From JARDZU01 sp963730285 (lineage in GTDB: Bacteria; Actinomycetota; Acidimicrobiia; Spongiisociales; ZC4RG35), in the NCBI GenBank assembly GCA_963730285.1, contig CAVSQY010000001.1, positions 62,001 to 126,000 on the forward strand: a stretch of DNA of 64,000 bases, read 5' to 3'. This document shows positions 1 through 8,259 of the stretch, one piece after another. Under the pieces are notes generated by a model. That model was not told the origin of the DNA. It did not search any database and saw only the letters and a list, made by a program, of their open reading frames with translations. How positions within the stretch are numbered: the stretch's first letter is position 1; the number at the start of each line of letters is the position of its first letter. A program made the translations under genes and the position numbers.

Positions 1-2
1 CC

Positions 3-659
3 GGGGACAGTCAGGCTCTCGATGCCGTGGTGCGCGTCCAGGAGGGCCGCATCCACGTTGCATCGGGCGAGCATGAGATCGGGGACTGGGACATCGGCAA
101 GATCGAGCTGACTCGCGTGCCCGAGGGCTTTCGACTGGAATCGGATGGCGAGGTCATCTTGCTCGACATACCCGACCGGGCCGTGTTCGAGCAGGAGGCA
201 AACTCGGCGAACGGCAGGAAGCGGAAGCGCTCCAAGACCCCCAAGGACAAGACGAAGACCACTACACCAAGGGCCGAAAAGCCGAGAAAACAGAAGACGG
301 ATCACGCCACCGCTGTCCGGCCCCAGCCGGAAAGGGCGGTTTCCGGCCATGAAACGGTCATCGATCGATTTCTGGCGTCGGCCGAAGCCAGGTTCGGGAC
401 CATGCTCCCAAAGTGGGTATTCAGCCGCGGCGGGCTCGCGGTCGTGGTCGCCCTCATCGTGTTTGTGGTGATTTTTGCCCAGCTGATCTCGACCCTCCTG
501 CTCATCGCAGGGGTAATCACGCTTCTCGTGGGTGGGATAACCATGCTCGACAGCGTCATCGCCCGCAAAGTGCTCCGTCACCGCATCACCCCGATCAAGG
601 TCGTGATCGTGGGCGGTTCTGTCTTCGTCGCCGGGCTACTCCTGGGAGTGGTGGCCTAG
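3..659 (+). CDS. Membrane protein of unknown function, 5' end outside the window
   Basis: The frame is open back to the window edge, so the true start probably lies upstream; a GTG at 27 is the first start codon visible. The N-terminal part (about 60 residues) reads as a compact beta-rich domain with the motif GDWDIGKIEL. A basic, Lys/Arg-rich linker follows, then two or three hydrophobic segments near the C-terminus, which suggests a cytoplasmic domain anchored in the membrane. It converges on rplQ with 51 bases between them. I do not recognise a family and assign no function. Confidence 0.6.
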   Translation, partial: GDSQALDAVVRVQEGRIHVASGEHEIGDWDIGKIELTRVPEGFRLESDGEVILLDIPDRAVFEQEANSANGRKRKRSKTPKDKTKTTTPRAEKPRKQKTDHATAVRPQPERAVSGHETVIDRFLASAEARFGTMLPKWVFSRGGLAVVVALIVFVVIFAQLISTLLLIAGVITLLVGGITMLDSVIARKVLRHRITPIKVVIVGGSVFVAGLLLGVVA

Positions 660-710
660 CGCTTTGGCCATGATCGTCGGCGATGGTCGGGGCAAGCCGG
701 GGGCGCAGTA

Positions 711-1061
711 CTAGACGAGCTCGATGATGGCTTCTTCGGTGCCGTCTCCTCGACGGGGGCCGAGCTTGGTGATCCGGGTGTAGCCACCGGGTCGATCCAG
801 ATAGCGGGGGGCAACGTCGTCGAAGAGCCTCACCACGGCCTCGCGGTTGGGGATCGTCTTCATCACGACCCGCTTCGAGTGCAAATCCCCCTTGCGGGCC
901 TTGGTGATCAGCTTCTCAGCCAATGGTCGCACGGCCTGAGCACGTGAAAGCGTGGTCGTCACCTTCTCATGGATGAACAACTCGGTAGCCAGGTTCGACA
1001 TGATCTTGCGGTCATGTGACGGTGACCCCCCAAAGCGGGGCCCCTTACGAGGGCGGGGCAT
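711..1061 (-). CDS. rplQ: 50S ribosomal protein L17
   Basis: L17 (116 residues, usual bacterial length) binds near the exit tunnel of the large subunit. The N-terminus MPRPRKGPRFGGSPSHDRK and the segment LFIHEKVTTTLSRAQAVRPL are classic L17. It is the last gene of the alpha operon. Its ATG overlaps the rpoA stop as ATGA, so translation should be coupled to rpoA. No clear intrinsic terminator is visible in the 50 bases that separate it from the convergent upstream gene. Confidence 0.97.
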   Translation of the reverse strand: MPRPRKGPRFGGSPSHDRKIMSNLATELFIHEKVTTTLSRAQAVRPLAEKLITKARKGDLHSKRVVMKTIPNREAVVRLFDDVAPRYLDRPGGYTRITKLGPRRGDGTEEAIIELV

Positions 1062-2005
1062 CAGCCGTTGCTCCCGGCGTCGGCAAGGCTGAGACCCAAC
1101 TCGTCCAGCTTGGCCGTCACCTCTTCGAGGCTCTTTTGCCCGAAGTTCGTGATGTTGAGCAAATCGTCCGAGGTGCGCTCGACCAACTCACCGACCGTCT
1201 TGATCTGAGCCCGACGGAGACAGTTGCGGGGGCGCTCCGAAAGGTCCAGGGCCTCAATGGGGAGGTCGAGATCGGGTGAACTGGACACATCCGTCTGGAT
1301 CTCGCCGAGTTCCAGGCCCTGGCCCTCGCCGAGATCGGCGAATAGGCCCATCAGCTCGCGCAATGTCTTGCCGGCCGAAGAGACGGCCTCACCAGGCTCG
1401 ATTGCGCCATTGGTCTCGATGTCGAGAACCAGGCGGTCGAAGTTGGTCATCTGCCCGACCTGGGTGTTCTCCACCCGGTAGGAGACCTTGCGGACAGGTG
1501 AGAAGATCGAGTCGACCGGAATCACCCCGATGGTGGAGCTGGCGCCTTTGTTCCCGTCTGCCGTCCGGTAGCCGACTCCGGGCGCAACAGTCATCTCCAT
1601 CTCGAGACGCCCGCTGGCGCTCAAGGTGGCGACAAGCAGGTCCGGGTTTACCACCTCGACACCGGCCGGTAGCTTGAAGTCTCCGGCCTTGACCTCGCCG
1701 GCGCCCTTAGCCGAGAGATAGAGGGTCTGTGTCTCGTGATCCTCCATGCGAATGACTACACGCTTGATGTTGAGGATGATGTCGACCACGTCCTCGACCA
1801 CACCAGGGATGGTGGAGAACTCGTGCTCCACTCCTTCGATCTGGATCGACGTGATCGCCGCGCCGGGTATCCGGCTGAGCAGCGTTCGACGCAGGGTGTT
1901 GCCGAGTGTGTATCCGAAACCAGGCTCGAGAGGCTCGACGACGATCTTGGACCGAACGTCCGTAATCGTTTCCTCTTCGATCTGGGGGCGCTGAACGATC
2001 AACAA
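1061..2005 (-). CDS. rpoA: RNA polymerase alpha subunit
   Basis: This is the alpha subunit (314 residues), which assembles the polymerase core and contacts upstream promoter DNA and activators. The N-terminal dimerisation domain has EPGFGYTLGNTLRRTLLS at about residues 28-45. The C-terminal helix-hairpin-helix domain starts near residue 260 (LRRAQIKTVGELVER). The start is TTG: it is preceded by GAGG at suitable spacing, and the product matches the family N-terminus. It sits between rpsD and rplQ, the standard alpha-operon order. Confidence 0.97.
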   Translation of the reverse strand: MLIVQRPQIEEETITDVRSKIVVEPLEPGFGYTLGNTLRRTLLSRIPGAAITSIQIEGVEHEFSTIPGVVEDVVDIILNIKRVVIRMEDHETQTLYLSAKGAGEVKAGDFKLPAGVEVVNPDLLVATLSASGRLEMEMTVAPGVGYRTADGNKGASSTIGVIPVDSIFSPVRKVSYRVENTQVGQMTNFDRLVLDIETNGAIEPGEAVSSAGKTLRELMGLFADLGEGQGLELGEIQTDVSSSPDLDLPIEALDLSERPRNCLRRAQIKTVGELVERTSDDLLNITNFGQKSLEEVTAKLDELGLSLADAGSNG

Positions 2006-2015
2006 AGGACTTACC

Positions 2016-2622
2016 TCACTTCGAATAGAGCTCGACGATTAATTGTTCATTGATGTCTGTGTCGATCTGATCCCTGCGGGGCCGATCGGTCACATCCACC
2101 TTTCGCTCGCCCAAGTCGACCCGGAGCCAGGCCGGGGCCTCACGTCCCTGGGTGTCGATGGCGTGCTGAATGACGATGGCGTCCTTGCTCTTCTCCCTGA
2201 CGGTGACCGTTTCACCGGGACGAACCTGATAGGACGGGATATCGACCTTCCTCCCATTGACCTCGAGGTGGCCATGGTTGACCAGCTGCCGGGCCTGGGG
2301 GCGGGTTGCGGCGAGACCTGAGCGCCATACGACGTTATCCAGGCGAAGCTCGAGAAGCTCGAGCAGGGAGTCGCCGGTGATGCCCGGTCTGCGGGCAGCT
2401 TCTTCGTAGTAGCGCCGAAATTGCCGTTCGAGCACTCCGTACATCGTGCGCAGCTTCTGCTTTTTCGCGCAACTGGACCAAGTAGTCGCTCTCCCGAATT
2501 CGCCCGCGCCCGTGCTGGCCCGGGGGATATGGCCTGCGCTCGACCGGGCACCTCTTCGATTGGCAGAGAGGGGTGCGGGCCCGACGGCAAGCCTTGTGGC
2601 GGGGTCCTGTGTAACGAGCCAT
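2016..2622 (-). CDS. rpsD: 30S ribosomal protein S4, reading frame broken by one extra base
   Basis: S4 is a primary 16S rRNA-binding assembly protein. The first part (MARYTGP to ESDYLVQLREK) is in one frame and the rest (from about MYGVLERQF to the end VELYSK) is in another. Removing one T from the TTTTT run at 2461-2465 (AAAAA in the mRNA) joins them into a normal 201-residue S4. I placed the start at the ATG of MARYTGP because that is the family N-terminus and a GAGG lies upstream. A single-base homopolymer insertion in an essential gene is most likely a sequencing or assembly error. The N-terminus keeps a His/Cys set (HxxC, then C-x4-C) resembling zinc-type S4. Confidence 0.9.
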
Positions 2623-2758
2623 TAGCGCCTGACCTCGTGCCACTGCCCGAGCTCAGGCCGAATCAGCAGCGATCTACAGCATGGACGCAGGACGTGGGCA
2701 CCGTTGTGGGCGTTGCCGGCCGGCGTGCGACCGGCGTGTGATACGCGGTTGGGTGCCA

Positions 2759-3157
2759 TTACCCACGCCGCCTTTTCTTGGGGCGACAGCCGTTGTGCGG
2801 GATGGGAGTGACGTCACGGATCCAGGTGACTTCCATCCCCATGTTCTGCAGGGTCCTCACAGCGGTGTCGCGACCCGACCCGGTGCCACTCACGATGACG
2901 TCCAGTTTGCGGATCCCGTGCTCACCCGCACGTCGAGCCGCTTCCTCGGCCGCAACCTGAGCGGCATACGGAGTCGACTTCCGGGAGCCTTTGAAACCCA
3001 CAGAGCCACCCGAGGTCCAGGCCACCGTCGCCCCGGTCTGGTCGGTGATGCTGATGATCGTGTTGTTGAAACTGGCCTTGATGTGGGCCTGACCGTGGGA
3101 GATGTTCTTCCGTTCCCGACGGCGGACCCTCTTGGCGCCTTGTTGTTGCTTTGTCAC
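2759..3157 (-). CDS. rpsK: 30S ribosomal protein S11
   Basis: S11 (132 residues) lies on the 30S platform beside the E site. Diagnostic segments are ASFNNTIISITD, FKGSRKSTPYAAQ and the C-terminal DVTPIPHNGCRPKKRRR. It follows rpsM closely (13 bases). A 136-base spacer separates it from rpsD, long for this cluster; I see no ORF in that spacer. Confidence 0.97.
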   Translation of the reverse strand: MTKQQQGAKRVRRRERKNISHGQAHIKASFNNTIISITDQTGATVAWTSGGSVGFKGSRKSTPYAAQVAAEEAARRAGEHGIRKLDVIVSGTGSGRDTAVRTLQNMGMEVTWIRDVTPIPHNGCRPKKRRRG

Positions 3158-3170
3158 CGTTTACAAACTC

Positions 3171-3548
3171 CTACTTCGTGACCTTCTTCTTGCCGGCGAT
3201 AGCCGTGCGACGACCCTTCCTGCTTCTGGCATTGGTGTGGGTGCGCTGGCCTCGCACAGGCAGGCCGCGACGGTGACGGATGCCCTGGTAGCTGCCGATC
3301 TCGATCTTTCGCTTGATGTTCTGCTGCACTTCGCGTCTGAGATCACCCTCGACCTCGAAGTTCGCATCGATGAAGCGCCGAATCCGGGTGACTTCGTCAT
3401 CGGTCAACTGGCGGATCCGGGTATCGGGGTCGACCCCGGTCTCAGCACAGATCTGCTGGGCCCGGGTGAGGCCAATCCCGTATATGTAGGTCAGCCCGAT
3501 CTCCAGCCTCTTGTCTCTAGGGAGGTCAACTCCCGAAATGCGCGCCAA
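3171..3548 (-). CDS. rpsM: 30S ribosomal protein S13
   Basis: S13 (125 residues) sits in the head of the small subunit and contacts P-site tRNA and L5. It begins MARISGVDLPRDKRLEIGL, carries the helix-hairpin-helix-like YGIGLTRAQQI, and ends in the basic tail GKKKVTK that reaches toward tRNA. It lies 5 bases downstream of rpmJ, in the usual alpha-operon order. Confidence 0.97.
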   Translation of the reverse strand: MARISGVDLPRDKRLEIGLTYIYGIGLTRAQQICAETGVDPDTRIRQLTDDEVTRIRRFIDANFEVEGDLRREVQQNIKRKIEIGSYQGIRHRRGLPVRGQRTHTNARSRKGRRTAIAGKKKVTK

Positions 3549-3553
3549 TTAGA

Positions 3554-3667
3554 TCACCCTTGCCGTTGCTTGTGACGTGGGTTGCTGCAGATCACCCAGA
3601 CGCGGCCACGACGCCGAATGATCCGACATTTCTCGCACATCTTCTTTGTGGAAGGTCTCACCTTCAT
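3554..3667 (-). CDS. rpmJ: 50S ribosomal protein L36 (zinc-type)
   Basis: I found this 37-residue gene by direct translation. It starts MKVRPSTKKMCEKCR and ends NPRHKQRQG. The zinc ligands are visible as C-x2-C (MCEKC), then ICSN and the His in PRHK, giving the C+ form. GGAG sits 7 bases before the ATG. It follows the place where infA normally stands and precedes rpsM. Confidence 0.95.
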   Translation of the reverse strand: MKVRPSTKKMCEKCRIIRRRGRVWVICSNPRHKQRQG

Positions 3668-3679
3668 CGGATATCTCCA

Positions 3680-3860
3680 AAACTCAAATGTCCAGCCCAC
3701 CAGCCCACATGGAGCGGGCAAACACCTTGGGGGCAGCGTCTAATGGGCCATCACCAGGGCACGCGCGAGCGTTTCCAGGCCATCGTCACCTCAACCTTGA
3801 ATGTGATTCGGGGGTTGGGACGACAACGTCCTGGGCCTGAATAGCGCGCTCCGGCGCCAT
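3680..3860 (-). pseudogene. infA: Possible decayed infA (initiation factor IF-1)
   Basis: infA normally lies between map and rpmJ in actinobacteria. The 218-base spacer here has no intact IF-1 ORF. Read across frames, pieces resemble IF-1 in order: an ATG-led MAPERAIQ..VVV (compare MAKEDAIE..VV), then PN, then TFKVEV (compare FRVEL), then DGLETLAR (compare NGHEVLAH), then H, LP and KV near the end. Several small deletions and an in-frame TAG separate the pieces. The total is about 40 bases shorter than a normal infA. I made this alignment by eye, so it could be partly chance; the position strengthens it. A functional infA would have to be elsewhere in the genome. Confidence 0.35.
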
Positions 3861-3885
3861 GAGACGCTGGAGCAACCCCCAAATG

Positions 3886-4680
3886 CTAACCACGTACGGC
3901 ACTCTCCTCAAATTGGACCGGAACAGGACTCTCACCGGCGGTGAAAACCTGCGGCCCGTCTGGCGTGAGACACACGGTGTGCTCCCAATGCGCCGACAGC
4001 GACCCATCCCGGGTGCGCACGGTCCAACCGTCAGGATCGACCTTGGTCTCTTTGGAGCCCAGGTTGAACATGGGCTCGATGCAAAGAGCCATCCCCGACT
4101 TGATCTTGAGCCCAGTTCCGGGCTCGCCATGGTTCGGGACCTGGGGCTCCTCATGCATCTGACGACCGATCCCGTGCCCGACATACTCCTCGACAACGCC
4201 GAAGCCGTGGGACGCGCCAACCTCGGCGACCGCCGCCCCGATGTCACCGAGACGGTTCCCTTTGCGAACTTGTTGGATACCAGCCCGTAGACCCTTCTCG
4301 GTCACTTCAATCAGCTCCCGGGCTTCGGCCGTTACCTCACCGATGGGCATGGTGAAGGCTGCATCGCCGTGAAATCCCTCGTAGATGGCGCCGGCGTCGA
4401 CCGAGAGGATGTCGCCTTCTTGGAGACGCCGGTCGGTGGGGATGCCGTGGACGATGACGTCGTTGGGCGACAGGCAGAGTGTGGCGGGATAGGTCCCGTG
4501 GTAATTGAGAAACGAGGAGGTGCAACCACGCTCGTCGAGGATCCGGGCCGAGATTTCCTCGAGGGCTAGCAAGGGCACCCCGGGGCCGGCGGCCTCCCGT
4601 ACCGCGGTATGGATGGCGGCCACTGCGGCGCCGGCTATCTGCATCTTCTCGAATTCGCGACGTGACTTGATGGTGATCAC
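3886..4680 (-). CDS. map: Methionine aminopeptidase, type I
   Basis: This enzyme removes the initiator methionine from nascent proteins. The 264-residue product shows the pita-bread metal ligands in order: D95 (SVDAGA), D106 (GDAAFT), H169 (GHGIGR), E202 (IEPMF) and E233 (WEHTV), with substrate His79. The start is GTG, 2 bases after the adk stop, so the two are probably translationally coupled. It is followed by the spacer where infA is expected. Confidence 0.96.
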   Translation of the reverse strand: MITIKSRREFEKMQIAGAAVAAIHTAVREAAGPGVPLLALEEISARILDERGCTSSFLNYHGTYPATLCLSPNDVIVHGIPTDRRLQEGDILSVDAGAIYEGFHGDAAFTMPIGEVTAEARELIEVTEKGLRAGIQQVRKGNRLGDIGAAVAEVGASHGFGVVEEYVGHGIGRQMHEEPQVPNHGEPGTGLKIKSGMALCIEPMFNLGSKETKVDPDGWTVRTRDGSLSAHWEHTVCLTPDGPQVFTAGESPVPVQFEESAVRG

Positions 4681-4682
4681 GG

Positions 4683-5258
4683 TCAGATCGCCGATGGCGG
4701 GCCGCCTGGGCCCTGCTCGAGAGCCGCCTTCAGGACTCGCTCGGTGATTTCATCCATATCCCCCATGCCGTCGACGCCGACCAGGACGCCACGGTCGCCA
4801 TAGACCTCCAGCAGTGGAGCCGTCTGATCCTGGTAGACCTTGAATCTGGTGCGAATGGTCTCCTCGGTGTCATCTGCCCGCCCACGGGCCAGGAGACGCT
4901 CCGCTAGAACGTTCTCATCGACATCGAAGACCACCACTGCGTCGAGTGCGTCCTCGCCGATGAGATCGTCCAACGCCTCGACCTGGGCTTCGGTGCGGGG
5001 GAACCCGTCGAGGATGAATCCGGGCTCGGCATCCGGCTCTGCCATCCGCTCGGCCAGCATCGCCACCGTCACCTCGTCTGGGACATAGTCGCCGGCCTTC
5101 ATGATGGCGTCGACCCTCAGACCCAAGTCCGTCCCCGTGGAGACGTGATGCCGAAACATGTCGCCAGTCGAGATGTGGGGTATCCCCAGCCTCTCTGCCA
5201 CCCGCGACGCCTGGGTCCCCTTCCCCGCCCCCGGCGGCCCGATGAACAAGAGCCTCAT
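4683..5258 (-). CDS. adk: Adenylate kinase (short-lid form)
   Basis: Adenylate kinase interconverts ATP + AMP and 2 ADP. The 191-residue product begins MRLLFIGPPGAGKGTQA (P-loop), then has the AMP-binding STGDMFR and DGFPRT. The lid is short, with no zinc cysteines. The open frame extends upstream into secY, but this ATG gives the family N-terminus and lies 2 bases after the secY stop. secY-adk-map is the standard spc-operon end. Confidence 0.97.
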   Translation of the reverse strand: MRLLFIGPPGAGKGTQASRVAERLGIPHISTGDMFRHHVSTGTDLGLRVDAIMKAGDYVPDEVTVAMLAERMAEPDAEPGFILDGFPRTEAQVEALDDLIGEDALDAVVVFDVDENVLAERLLARGRADDTEETIRTRFKVYQDQTAPLLEVYGDRGVLVGVDGMGDMDEITERVLKAALEQGPGGPPSAI

Positions 5259-5260
5259 CG

Positions 5261-6571
5261 TTAAGTGAGAATTCCCTCGTAGTTGCGCATGGTCAACTGC
5301 GATTCGATCTGTTTCATCGTCTCCAGGGCCACTCCGACCACGATCAGGATCGACACGCCGGAAAAGGCGATGGAGATGTTCCACACGGCTCCGGCGATGG
5401 CGGGGAGGATGGCGATAACAGCCAGGAATATCGAGCCGGGGAGGGTGATCCGATTGAGGATGAAGGCGAGATGCCGCGAGGTCTGACGACCGGGACGGAC
5501 ACCCGGGACGAAGCCGCCCTGGCGCTGGATCATCTCGGCCTGCTTCTCCGGGTCGAACTGGATGGCGGTGTAGAAGTAGGTGAAGAAGATGATCAACCCG
5601 AACAGGATCAGGATGTACCACCAGCTGCCGCTTCCCCGGCCACCCAGATTCTCATCGATCCACCGATAGATCGACTGCACCCATGCCGCATCGGACGGTA
5701 TGGCAGTGATTATCAGCGAGGGGATCAGCAAGACCGAGGTGGCGAAGATGACCGGGATCACACCGGCCGTGTTCACCTTGAGCGGTATGTAAGTGGATTG
5801 CCCGCCCATGACCCGGCGACCGCGAACCCTCTTCGCAAATTGGATCGGTATGCGACGTTGCGCCTGGTCCACGTAGATGATGGCCACGATCATGGCAAGG
5901 AACACCAGGATCACCACGGCGAAGCGGATGTACTGGCCACCGGGGATGGTCTGGGTCCAGATCTGAGAGAAGATGAAGGGGAACTGGCTGAGGATGGAGA
6001 TGAAGATGATCAGCGACATCCCGTTGCCAACGCCCCGCTGTGTGATCAGCTCGCCCAGCCACATGACCATTGCGGTGCCAGCAGTCATGGTGAGCACGAT
6101 CAGGACGACCCGGCCCGGGGTGTAGTTGGGGATCAGGTCGATCCCGTTGGTGAACCGGCCGACATGGAAGAGATAGGTGAAACCGGTCGACTGGATCAAC
6201 GCAAGGACCACAGTGAGATACCGCGTCCACTGTGTGATCACCTTCTGCCCGGACTCTCCCTCATCCTGAAGTGTCTGAAGACGAGGTATCACCACGGTGA
6301 GCAACTGCATGATGATCGAAGCGGTGATGTAGGGGATGATCCCAAGTGCGAAGAGCGAGAACTGCTCGAGAGCGCCACCGGAGAACAAGTTCAAGAGACC
6401 GTAGATGCCACCAGCTTGCTGCTGGGACTGGAACAGCCTGACTGAGTTGAGATCTATCCCCGGTACGGGGATGGTCGCGCCCAACCGATAGACCCCGAAC
6501 ATGGCGAGGGTGAAGAGGATCTTCGCCCTGAGGTCGGGGATCTTGAACATGTTGCGGTAGATGTTGAGCAT
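5261..6571 (-). CDS. secY: Preprotein translocase subunit SecY
   Basis: SecY forms the protein-conducting channel in the cytoplasmic membrane with SecE and SecG. The 436-residue product has about ten membrane segments. The first cytoplasmic region begins MLNIYRNMFKIPDLRAKI and the plug/TM2 region has FSGGALEQFSLFALGIIPYI. The loop near YVDQAQRRIPIQFAKR contacts the ribosome and SecA. It lies after rplO with a 92-base spacer containing a GC-rich hairpin. Confidence 0.97.
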   Translation of the reverse strand: MLNIYRNMFKIPDLRAKILFTLAMFGVYRLGATIPVPGIDLNSVRLFQSQQQAGGIYGLLNLFSGGALEQFSLFALGIIPYITASIIMQLLTVVIPRLQTLQDEGESGQKVITQWTRYLTVVLALIQSTGFTYLFHVGRFTNGIDLIPNYTPGRVVLIVLTMTAGTAMVMWLGELITQRGVGNGMSLIIFISILSQFPFIFSQIWTQTIPGGQYIRFAVVILVFLAMIVAIIYVDQAQRRIPIQFAKRVRGRRVMGGQSTYIPLKVNTAGVIPVIFATSVLLIPSLIITAIPSDAAWVQSIYRWIDENLGGRGSGSWWYILILFGLIIFFTYFYTAIQFDPEKQAEMIQRQGGFVPGVRPGRQTSRHLAFILNRITLPGSIFLAVIAILPAIAGAVWNISIAFSGVSILIVVGVALETMKQIESQLTMRNYEGILT

Positions 6572-6607
6572 TGGGGTCCTGATTGTGTCCTTGGCTGGTT
6601 CCTATTC

Positions 6608-6647
6608 GAGGCCTCTGGCGTCAAACGCGGCTTCGCGGGGAAGCGCG
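6608..6647 (-). other. GC-rich palindromes in the rplO-secY spacer
   Basis: The spacer between rplO and secY holds an 8-base perfect palindrome (GAGGCCTC, 6608-6615) and a hairpin at 6626-6647 whose arms are CGCG-CTTC and GAAGCGCG with one bulged G. No T-run follows, so it is not a convincing terminator. It may be an RNA-processing or stability element, or belong with the palindromes at the rplN-rplX and fusA-rpsG junctions. Confidence 0.35.
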
Positions 6648-6663
6648 AGCTTGTCCGCCCGCC

Positions 6664-7122
6664 TCAGGAAATAACCTCCGCGGTTCCTCCGGCTGCCTCG
6701 ATCTTGGTCCGAGCGGAGCCACTGAAAGCGTGGGCTCTGACCGTCAGGGCCTTGTCCAGATCGCCCTCGGCCAGCACCTTGACCCGTCCTCGATGCCTGA
6801 TCAACCCGCGGTCTCGTAATGACTCCGGAGTCACCTCGGCGCCGGCCTCGAAATCGGCCAGCACGGTGAGGTTGACGATGGCGAACTCTTCCTTGTTCGG
6901 GTTCTTGAATCCCCCCAACTTGGGCAGACGCATCGAGAGCGGCGTCTGACCACCCTCGAACCCCGGCCGGACGGTGTTGCGAGCCTTGAGGCCCTTGGTC
7001 CCACGACCGGCCGTCTTGCCACGGCGGCCGCCCTCACCACGGCCGACTCTGATCTTGGACTTCTTCGAGCCCGGGGCCGGCTGCAGATGATGCAGCTTCA
7101 GTTGCTTCTTCTCTTCCGTCAT
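6664..7122 (-). CDS. rplO: 50S ribosomal protein L15
   Basis: L15 (152 residues) is a late large-subunit assembly protein. The N-terminus has LKLHHLQPAPGSKKSKIRVG and the Gly-rich RGEGGRRGKTAGRGTKG that threads into 23S rRNA. FEGGQTPLSMRLPKLGGF is the family signature. It lies 1 base after the rpmD stop, so translation is likely coupled. Confidence 0.97.
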   Translation of the reverse strand: MTEEKKQLKLHHLQPAPGSKKSKIRVGRGEGGRRGKTAGRGTKGLKARNTVRPGFEGGQTPLSMRLPKLGGFKNPNKEEFAIVNLTVLADFEAGAEVTPESLRDRGLIRHRGRVKVLAEGDLDKALTVRAHAFSGSARTKIEAAGGTAEVIS

Positions 7123-7123
7123 G

Positions 7124-7309
7124 TCAGTTCTCCTCGACTTCGACCAGGTGGCGCACCTTGTGCAGCATGCCTCGAAGACTCGGGGTGTCCACGTGCTCTT
7201 TGGTCTGGTGGAGCTTGCGCAGACCCAGTGACTCGACGGTCGCCCTGGTCTTGGGCTTCTCGCCGATCACCGAGCGCCTCAATGTGACCTTCAGTTTCTT
7301 CTCAGCCAT
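7124..7309 (-). CDS. rpmD: 50S ribosomal protein L30
   Basis: This small large-subunit protein (61 residues) has the L30 pattern: KVTLRRSVIGEKPKTRATVESLGL followed by HVDTPSLRGMLHKVRHLVEV, with normal length. It lies between rpsE and rplO in the standard spc order, 8 bases after rpsE. Confidence 0.95.
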   Translation of the reverse strand: MAEKKLKVTLRRSVIGEKPKTRATVESLGLRKLHQTKEHVDTPSLRGMLHKVRHLVEVEEN

Positions 7310-7317
7310 CCGTCACC

Positions 7318-7863
7318 TCAGTTGGAATGAGCCCTCATGGACTCGGTCGAGCGGTAGGCGTTGAGAAGGCCGGGCGGAACGATGTCCTCGGCCCGCTTCC
7401 CACGCAGCTTGGCAACTTCATCAGGTCGACGTTGCCCGGTCAATGCATTCATCGCCGCCTTGGCGACGTTCAGATGGGTGGGCGAGCCCAGCGATTTGGC
7501 CAAGGCATCCTTGATCCCGGCGGCCTCGAGGATCTGACGGACGGCGCCACCGGCAATGACCCCGGTTCCGGGTGCGGCAGGCTTGATCAGCACCCGAGAT
7601 GCCCCGTGCTCACCGGTTGCCTGATGAACGACTGTCTGTCCGGCCATGGCGATGAGCACCATGGCGCGGCGAGCCGACTCCATTCCCTTTTGGATTGCGG
7701 CCGGGACTTCTTTTGCCTTGCCGTAGCCGATGCCGACCTTGCCGGCCCCGTCACCGACCACCACCAGCGCCGTGAAGCTGAACCGGCGACCTCCCTTGAC
7801 CACTTTGGCCACGCGGTTGATCTGGATGACTCGCTCGTCGAACTGGTTCTGTTGTTCAGCCAT
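7318..7863 (-). CDS. rpsE: 30S ribosomal protein S5
   Basis: S5 guards mRNA entry and decoding accuracy and is a classic site of spectinomycin resistance. The 181-residue product has RVAKVVKGGRRFSFTALVVVG, the spectinomycin-loop region, then GYGKAKEVPAAIQKG. I chose the ATG of MAEQQNQF because GGAG lies 7 bases upstream; a possible earlier ATG at 7881 has no better site. Confidence 0.96.
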   Translation of the reverse strand: MAEQQNQFDERVIQINRVAKVVKGGRRFSFTALVVVGDGAGKVGIGYGKAKEVPAAIQKGMESARRAMVLIAMAGQTVVHQATGEHGASRVLIKPAAPGTGVIAGGAVRQILEAAGIKDALAKSLGSPTHLNVAKAAMNALTGQRRPDEVAKLRGKRAEDIVPPGLLNAYRSTESMRAHSN

Positions 7864-7902
7864 GTAGTGCTCCGTTCTCATTCGGGCGTGCGAATCGGCG
7901 CA

Positions 7903-8259
7903 TCAGAACTCCAATCCGGCTTCGCGTGCTGCGTCGGCCAGTGCCTTGACTCTTCCGTGAAACTTGTAGCCACCGCGATCGAAGACAACCACCGAGACCC
8001 CGGCTTCCTTGGCCCGGGCAGCAATCGCCTCGCCCACCTTGGCCGCGGTTCCCAGATCGAGCTTCCCCGATCTCAGGTCGGTCTCCTGAGAACTCGCAGA
8101 CGCCAGCGTCCGGCCCTCTATATCGTCGATCAGCTGAGCGTATATGTACTTGTTGCTGCGATATACGGCGAGACGAGGCCGTTCGCCGGTCCCATGAAGG
8201 TTCTTCCGAACCCGGGAGTGGCGTCGGGACCGAGCATCCTGTCGGGAACCTTTCATCAC
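7903..8259 (-). CDS. rplR: 50S ribosomal protein L18
   Basis: L18 (118 residues) binds 5S rRNA in the central protuberance. Recognisable parts are RRHSRVRKNLHGTGERPRLAV, YRSNKYIYAQLIDD and the C-terminal FDRGGYKFHGRVKALADAARE. Its start overlaps the end of rplF by four bases (ATGA). Confidence 0.97.
   Translation of the reverse strand: MMKGSRQDARSRRHSRVRKNLHGTGERPRLAVYRSNKYIYAQLIDDIEGRTLASASSQETDLRSGKLDLGTAAKVGEAIAARAKEAGVSVVVFDRGGYKFHGRVKALADAAREAGLEF

Noticed and set aside
2455..2470. Programmed ribosomal frameshift in rpsD
   Set aside because: The change needed is +1 at a run of A with no slow codon, stop or stem nearby; a homopolymer read error explains it better.
5471..6445. 324-codon plus-strand frame opposite secY
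   Set aside because: Asp/His/Gln-rich product with no motif; high GC gives long antisense frames. secY on the other strand is certain.
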